A stretch of DNA of 9,174 nt from an uncultured Clostridia bacterium (GTDB taxonomy: Bacteria; Bacillota; Clostridia; TANB77; CAG-508): positions 1-9,174 of the forward strand of contig CAOPQH010000059.1 of assembly GCA_948505485.1 (NCBI GenBank), given 5' to 3'. The notes beneath the pieces were generated by a model. The model did not search any database and was not told the DNA's origin. It saw only the letters and a list, made by a program, of their open reading frames with translations. Both the position numbers and the translations under genes were made by a program. Positions 6,102-9,174 of this stretch are shown piece by piece (position 1 is the first letter of the stretch; each line of letters begins with the position of its first letter).

Positions 6102-6461
6102 TTAATTCTCCTTATAAATATTTTCCATTTCCCAACTTTTAAAATATATACATTCATTGTTGTCATTAAACTTTATTTCATATATACCATCAAATTCTGT
6201 AACATCCCTTTGGAATATCCAATTTACAATTACAGTCTTATCCTCTATTGCTAAAATTTTAAATTCTAATTTTTTTATATCTTGATTATCAATATTTTCC
6301 CATTCTTTTTCAATTTCTTCATATTTAGTATAAGGCTTTAAGAAAGGTGTTTCTTGATAAAAGTTTGTATTAGTAAATAATGATGAAGCCTTATTAGAAT
6401 TTTTATTTAGCCAAGTTTCTTTTAAAATACCTAACTAATTTTCTATATATTTCCTATCCAT
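6102..6461 (-). pseudogene. SnoaL/NTF2-like protein broken by an early stop
   Basis: AGGAGG (6469-6474) precedes ATG 6461-6459. The frame reads MDRKYIEN, then TAG at 6437-6435, then LGILKETWLNKNSNKASSLF and FYQETPFLKPYTKYEEIEKE, on to TAA at 6104-6102. It has 119 codons, the usual size of a SnoaL_2/NTF2-like domain. The FYQETPF strand and the end (VNWIFQRDVTEFDGIYEI, then NNECIYFKSWEM) are typical of this fold. Family comparison suggests a Trp at the stop position, so TGG to TAG would be one change. Such proteins are small-molecule isomerases or hydrolases, or binding domains of unknown role. With the stop at codon 9, only reinitiation or readthrough would give product. Stop-codon neighbours and spacing show it belongs to the operon. 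Confidence 0.75.
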
Positions 6462-6478
6462 AACATTTCCTCCTATAA

Positions 6479-7460
6479 TTAAGAACCAACAACATTTTGT
6501 GATTTATTCTCTAATATAGAAATAGTATTGTTGCACCATAAATCTACTAATCTATCTATTGACTCTTTTGTATAGAATGAATATGGTGCAGTTGCCATTA
6601 CATTTCCTTTATAATCATTTAATGTCTTATCATCATATATTTCAAAAGCATATCCTATTTCATTGTTTTCTGCTTTTTCTAACATCAAATTATGATTATA
6701 AATTTCTGCTGGATTGATTATAATATTTATTAAGTTATTTCCATTCATCATTTTAATTCGATTATCCGTAATGATTTTTCTAGTATCTTCGTTTGTTGCA
6801 AATGTAGGAATAATGAAATCTGATTCCTTAAAAATATCATCAATTTCAACTCTTTTATATTTATTTTCTTTAGTACTTTTACTCCAGTAAATAACTTTCA
6901 TTCCTAAATTATCACAAAGTTCTGCAACTCTTGTACCAATTGTTCCTAGACCAATTATGCCAACCGTTTTATTCTTTATTTCTGTATTTAACATTTCGTG
7001 ATTATATTGCATTTTATAATTTGTCTTTATCTGAATTGGTAATTTTTTTGCTAAACACATCATTAAGAAAATAGCATATTCTGCAACAGAATCTGTAGAA
7101 TATTTAGGTGTATGTGTTACTATTATTCCATTTTCTTTACAATATTGCCAATCAATCCAATCAAAAGCAGTTGTATTGATACAAATTGCTTTTAAATTTT
7201 CAATTTTACTTATATGTTCTTTCCTTAAATTCCATTTATACCATTCTGGATCTGCCATTAAGATTTTTTCTGTATTGTCTTGTAAATATTGTGCTTTATC
7301 TAAATCAAAATAGCTTTCTAAAAATATTAGTTTTCCATATTGTTCTAGTTCTTTAATTTGTTTTTCTGTGAAAAAAGTCCTTTCATAAGTTACATAAATA
7401 TTTATAAACTCAACTCCATTTCTATTTACTTTATTAATCTTACTTAATAATAAAGTTCAT
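6479..7460 (-). pseudogene. Divergent D-isomer-specific 2-hydroxyacid dehydrogenase homologue, frameshifted at codon 2
   Basis: The open frame runs 7456 to 6479, giving about 326 residues with the upstream ATG. ATG 7460-7458 is three bases after the previous stop, but as written reads MNFIIK and stops. Removing one A from ATGAACT gives MTLLLSKINKVNRNGVEF in frame. The later ATG 7258 lacks a ribosome site. The product is a two-domain NAD enzyme: TVGIIGLGTIGTRVAELCDN is the dinucleotide-binding loop, and AEYAIFLMMCLAKKLP is the family helix. The usual catalytic Arg (NTARG) is replaced by INIIINPAE, and the catalytic His of TPHxA is replaced by APYSFY. It probably binds NAD but would not do standard hydride transfer. 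Its role in this operon is unknown. Confidence 0.7.
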
Positions 7461-7463
7461 ATC

Positions 7464-7841
7464 CTATTCTTCCAATTTAAAAAAAGTATCTTGATTTCTA
7501 TCAATAAGATTATGTGCCATTTCCATTTCTTCTGGTTTATTTATATAAATAATTTTAAACTTTCCAGATGTAGTTTTATTTATATAATCATGATTTACTT
7601 CTAATATATGCACTTGTCCCCAATATAACCATTTTCCATCAATATTTTCTACTAAAAAATTTCTAACTGGTGGCATTTGATAATTTCTAATACTAGGTTT
7701 ATCTTTAAATTCAAATATTTTATCAGTAAATTGTTCTGTAGTATATGGAACTTTCAAATGTTTTTTCCAATCTAATTCTTTCGGAAAGCCCTGTTCCTTT
7801 GTTATTTGTAATGTATCGTTAATTTCAATATATGATCCCAT
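7464..7841 (-). CDS. Conserved hypothetical protein, first gene of the cargo operon
   Basis: AGGAGG at about 7852-7857 fits ATG 7841 (MGSYIEINDTLQITKEQGF), giving 125 residues. The upstream in-frame ATG 7913 lies before the promoter -10 and is not used. The protein is soluble, rich in charged and aromatic residues, and ends DRNQDTFFKLEE. Recognisable stretches are PPVRNFLVENI, GKWLYWGQVHILEVNHDY and TSGKFKIIYINKPEEM, which I have seen in conserved hypothetical proteins but cannot assign to a function. The next gene starts three bases after its TAG, so the two are translationally coupled. It is intact. A sensor or partner role is possible but unsupported. Confidence 0.7.
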   Translation of the reverse strand: MGSYIEINDTLQITKEQGFPKELDWKKHLKVPYTTEQFTDKIFEFKDKPSIRNYQMPPVRNFLVENIDGKWLYWGQVHILEVNHDYINKTTSGKFKIIYINKPEEMEMAHNLIDRNQDTFFKLEE

Positions 7842-7871
7842 ATCCTTATTTCCTCCTATAAATTTAAATGC

Positions 7872-7880
7872 ATTATAACA
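7872..7880 (-). promoter_or_regulatory. Extended -10 promoter of the minus-strand operon
   Basis: The minus strand reads TGTTATAAT, an extended -10 (TGN plus TATAAT). The -35 region is T- and A-rich without a good TTGACA, so the extended -10 probably compensates. The transcript would start about 25 bases before the 7841 start codon. Confidence 0.6.
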
Positions 7881-7991
7881 TACTTTTTTTACAAAATATA
7901 TAAAAATAGGCAAATTTCATACTAATACTTAAATTTAAATTTAAATAAAATTAAAAAACTTCTCAAAAACTTTCCGACTTTTGGATATTGA

Positions 7992-8245
7992 ATGACATAT
8001 ACCTAGTGGAGAGTGAAATTTAAAATAAAAAAATTTAAAGAAATTTTTAGAAAATTACCCCTTTTTTAAAAAACGATGACATATACCTAGTGAAGAGTAA
8101 ATATCAAAAAAATTCAAGAAATTTTCAAAAAATTACTCATTTTTCGAAAAATGGTGGCATTTACCTAGTGGAAGAATAAAATTTAAAAATTTTTCTAAAA
8201 AGGGTTACATTTTGAACTGTATTTTGGAACTTATCTAGTAGAGAA
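7992..8245. repeat. Four imperfect direct repeats around a CTAGTG core
   Basis: Units 1 and 2 share the identical 17-mer ATGACATATACCTAGTG (7992-8008, 8076-8092). Unit 3 is TGGCATTTACCTAGTG (8155-8170) and unit 4 is TGGAACTTATCTAGTA (8225-8240). Each is followed by GA-rich sequence (GGAGAGT, GAAGAGT, GGAAGAA, GAGAAAT), and the A/T-tract spacers also resemble each other. Unit starts are 84, 78 and 70 bp apart. A perfect palindrome ATTTTTCGAAAAAT sits between units 2 and 3. They lie just before the excisionase gene, which suggests binding sites for excisionase, integrase arms or a regulator. A-tracts may bend the DNA. Confidence 0.75.
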
Positions 8246-8252
8246 ATAAATT
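8224..8252 (+). promoter_or_regulatory. Possible excisionase promoter overlapping the last repeat
   Basis: TTGGAA (8224-8229), a 17-base spacer and TAAATT (8247-8252) form a moderate promoter. The fourth repeat core fills the spacer, so a protein bound there would block transcription of the excisionase gene. Confidence 0.4.
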
Positions 8253-8288
8253 TTACTCTTACTAAATTAGGAAAGGAGGACATCTACA

Positions 8289-8498
8289 TTGACAACAAAT
8301 GAAGAAAATGAAAGGTTGGGGTTAACTGTAGATGAAGCAAGAAAAATGTTAGGTATAGGTAGAAATTTAATGTTGCAATTAGTTAAAGTAAAAGGTTTTC
8401 CAGCAGTTAGATTTAAAAGAAAGATAATCATTAACAAAGAATTGTTACCAAAATGGTTTGAGGAGAACTGTGGTAAGTATGGCGACTATGATTATTAG
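8289..8498 (+). CDS. xis: Tn916 Xis-like excisionase / small helix-turn-helix DNA-binding protein
   Basis: The start is TTG 8289, nine bases after AAAGGAGG (MTTNEENERLG). The 69-residue product has the winged MerR-like fold of excisionases. LTVDEARKMLGIGRNLMLQL (12-31) is the helix-turn-helix that reads DNA, and FPAVRFKRKIIINKELLPKW is the wing and last helix. Xis bends DNA at the element ends and directs integrase toward excision. The gene is intact, stands 114 bases before the integrase, and is preceded by the direct repeats that are its likely targets or regulators. The low-strength TTG start may keep levels low. Confidence 0.82.
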   Translation: MTTNEENERLGLTVDEARKMLGIGRNLMLQLVKVKGFPAVRFKRKIIINKELLPKWFEENCGKYGDYDY

Positions 8499-8506
8499 TA
8501 ATTAGT

Positions 8507-8518
8507 AAAAAGGGCTGA
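8507..8518 (+). repeat. 12-bp direct repeat, copy 2 (AAAAAGGGCTGA)
   Basis: Identical to 4628-4639. Here it leads into the -35 box of the integrase promoter. The AAGGGC part can also pair with GCCCTT about 45 bases downstream, a weak long-range stem. Confidence 0.6.
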
Positions 8519-8543
8519 TTTCCTGTTTTAAACGTGATATGAT
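8515..8543 (+). promoter_or_regulatory. Integrase promoter
   Basis: CTGATT (8515-8520), a 17-base spacer and TATGAT (8538-8543) match the layout of the promoter at 4636-4664, including the same preceding 12-mer and an ACGT in the spacer end. The integrase can therefore be expressed separately from the excisionase. Confidence 0.55.
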
Positions 8544-8612
8544 ATGTTTAGATATTAAGTTTTGTGCCCTTGAACTATTTAGATTTTTTAAACTTATTTG
8601 GAAGGAGTTATG

Positions 8613-9164
8613 ATGGAAAAAATAAATAGACAAAGAGCACCAAAAGGAACAGTTACAATAAGGAAAAAAGGAAATAGTTATGAGGCAAGAGTAACTTTAG
8701 CCCTAAATTCAATTATGGAAGGAGCCCACAAAAATCCAAGATTATCAAGAACAGCAAGAAGTGAACAAGAGGCAAGAAAAAGGTTAGGTGAATTAATTAC
8801 TGATGTATATTTTGATATTAAAAGGAATAGCACAATTCCTAATGTTAAAGTATTTACAGAAGAATGTTCATCCGAATTAAATAAGTTTGTTGAATTTAAT
8901 GAAGAAAAAGCAAAAAGAAAAATAGAGTTACTAGCAGATGATTATACTTTGTTTCCAAACATAGCAAAGGAATGGCTTAATTGGAAAAAGAATCAAGTTA
9001 ATCCTACTACTAATAAAACAATTAGCTTAAAAACAGTAGAAACATACATAAACACTATTAAAAATCATGTAATGGTAGATTTTGAAAAATATCATGTGAG
9101 TGAGATTAGTAAAGAATGTGTCAAAAGAACGAAAGAAAAAAGAATTTGCAAGAGTAAATTTTGA
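8613..9164 (+). pseudogene. int: Tyrosine recombinase/integrase, N-terminal part, catalytic domain missing
   Basis: AAGGAG lies just upstream. ATG 8613 (MEKINRQRAPKGTVTIRKK) has the better spacing; ATG 8610 and TTG 8598 are alternatives. Residues 10-65 are the arm-binding domain (KGTVTIRKKGNSYEARVTL). Residues 110-170 are the SAM-like core-binding domain (FPNIAKEWLNWKKN, then KTVETYINTIKNHVM, VSEISKE). Integrases of this kind have about 380-400 residues and an R-HxxR-Y catalytic domain, absent here: the frame stops at TGA 9162-9164. From 9118 another frame reads VSKERKKKEFARVNFEEFQ to the window end, which resembles the linker into the catalytic domain. An internal deletion or frameshift near 9115-9120 is therefore likely. 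As it stands the product could bind DNA but not recombine it. Confidence 0.8.
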
Positions 9165-9174
9165 GGAATTTCAG

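Larger units (their letters stand above)
7914..8288. other. AT-rich divergent intergenic region
   Basis: This 375-bp stretch separates the minus-strand cargo operon from the plus-strand excisionase gene. It holds the tandem repeats and the excisionase promoter described separately. The remainder (7914-7991) is A/T tracts resembling the repeat spacer, with no gene. Confidence 0.6.

Noticed and set aside
4457..6437. Alternative genetic code reassigning TAA or TAG
   Set aside because: Both codons also end intact genes in the window (for example TAG for the 7464 gene and TAA for the NDT-like gene), and the other lesions are frameshifts.
7992..8245. CRISPR array
   Set aside because: Only four degenerate repeats exist, the intervals are unequal, and the spacers resemble one another instead of being unique. 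No cas gene is present.
7992..8245. Plasmid replication iterons
   Set aside because: Iterons are usually closer and more alike (about 20-22 bp), and no replication initiator is in the window. The next gene is an excisionase. It was not excluded fully, but an integrative-element role fits better.

Overview
The window is very AT-rich, with strong AGGAGG-type ribosome binding sites and Gram-positive gene families. This points to a low-GC member of the Bacillota, most likely a clostridial relative. The gene content fits an integrated, mobilizable element: a MobV-type relaxase with its transfer origin at one end, a toxin-antitoxin module, a cargo operon, and an excisionase/integrase pair at the other end. 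Both window edges cut the element.

Layout. Positions 1-1063 (minus) encode a MobV/Pre-type relaxase whose C-terminus runs off the left edge. Upstream of it lies about 900 bp without an intact gene, packed with inverted repeats. This stretch includes a sequence matching the pMV158-family nick site (1134-1143) and a decayed 47-codon reading frame (1395-1535, minus). On the plus strand follow an unrecognised gene split by one frameshift (1980-2647), a HigB-like toxin (2758-3108), and a HigA-like antitoxin fused to an ImmA/IrrE metallopeptidase domain (3077-4162), with a clear promoter and operator. Next come a zinc-ribbon gene broken by one stop codon (4184-4576) and a small gene broken by one extra A (4695-5013).

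A bidirectional terminator (about 5021-5060) separates this half from a five-gene minus-strand cargo operon read from 7841 down to 5092. In transcription order it encodes a conserved hypothetical protein, a divergent 2-hydroxyacid-dehydrogenase homologue with a damaged start, a SnoaL/NTF2-like gene with an early stop, a small nucleoside-deoxyribosyltransferase-like protein, and a protein with an RNxxxH (HEPN-like) motif. The last two overlap by one base and are the best candidate for an undescribed two-gene toxin, antitoxin or defence-like unit.

The right end holds an AT-rich array of four imperfect 70-84 bp direct repeats (about 7992-8245), a Tn916-Xis-like excisionase gene (8289-8498) and a tyrosine integrase (8613-9164) that stops early.

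About half the genes carry exactly one inactivating change. The toxin-antitoxin pair, the nucleotide-enzyme/HEPN-like pair, the first cargo gene, the excisionase and the visible part of the relaxase are intact. Either the element is decaying and the functional modules are held by selection, or the sequence contains errors. The in-frame stop codons argue somewhat against a pure homopolymer-error explanation.
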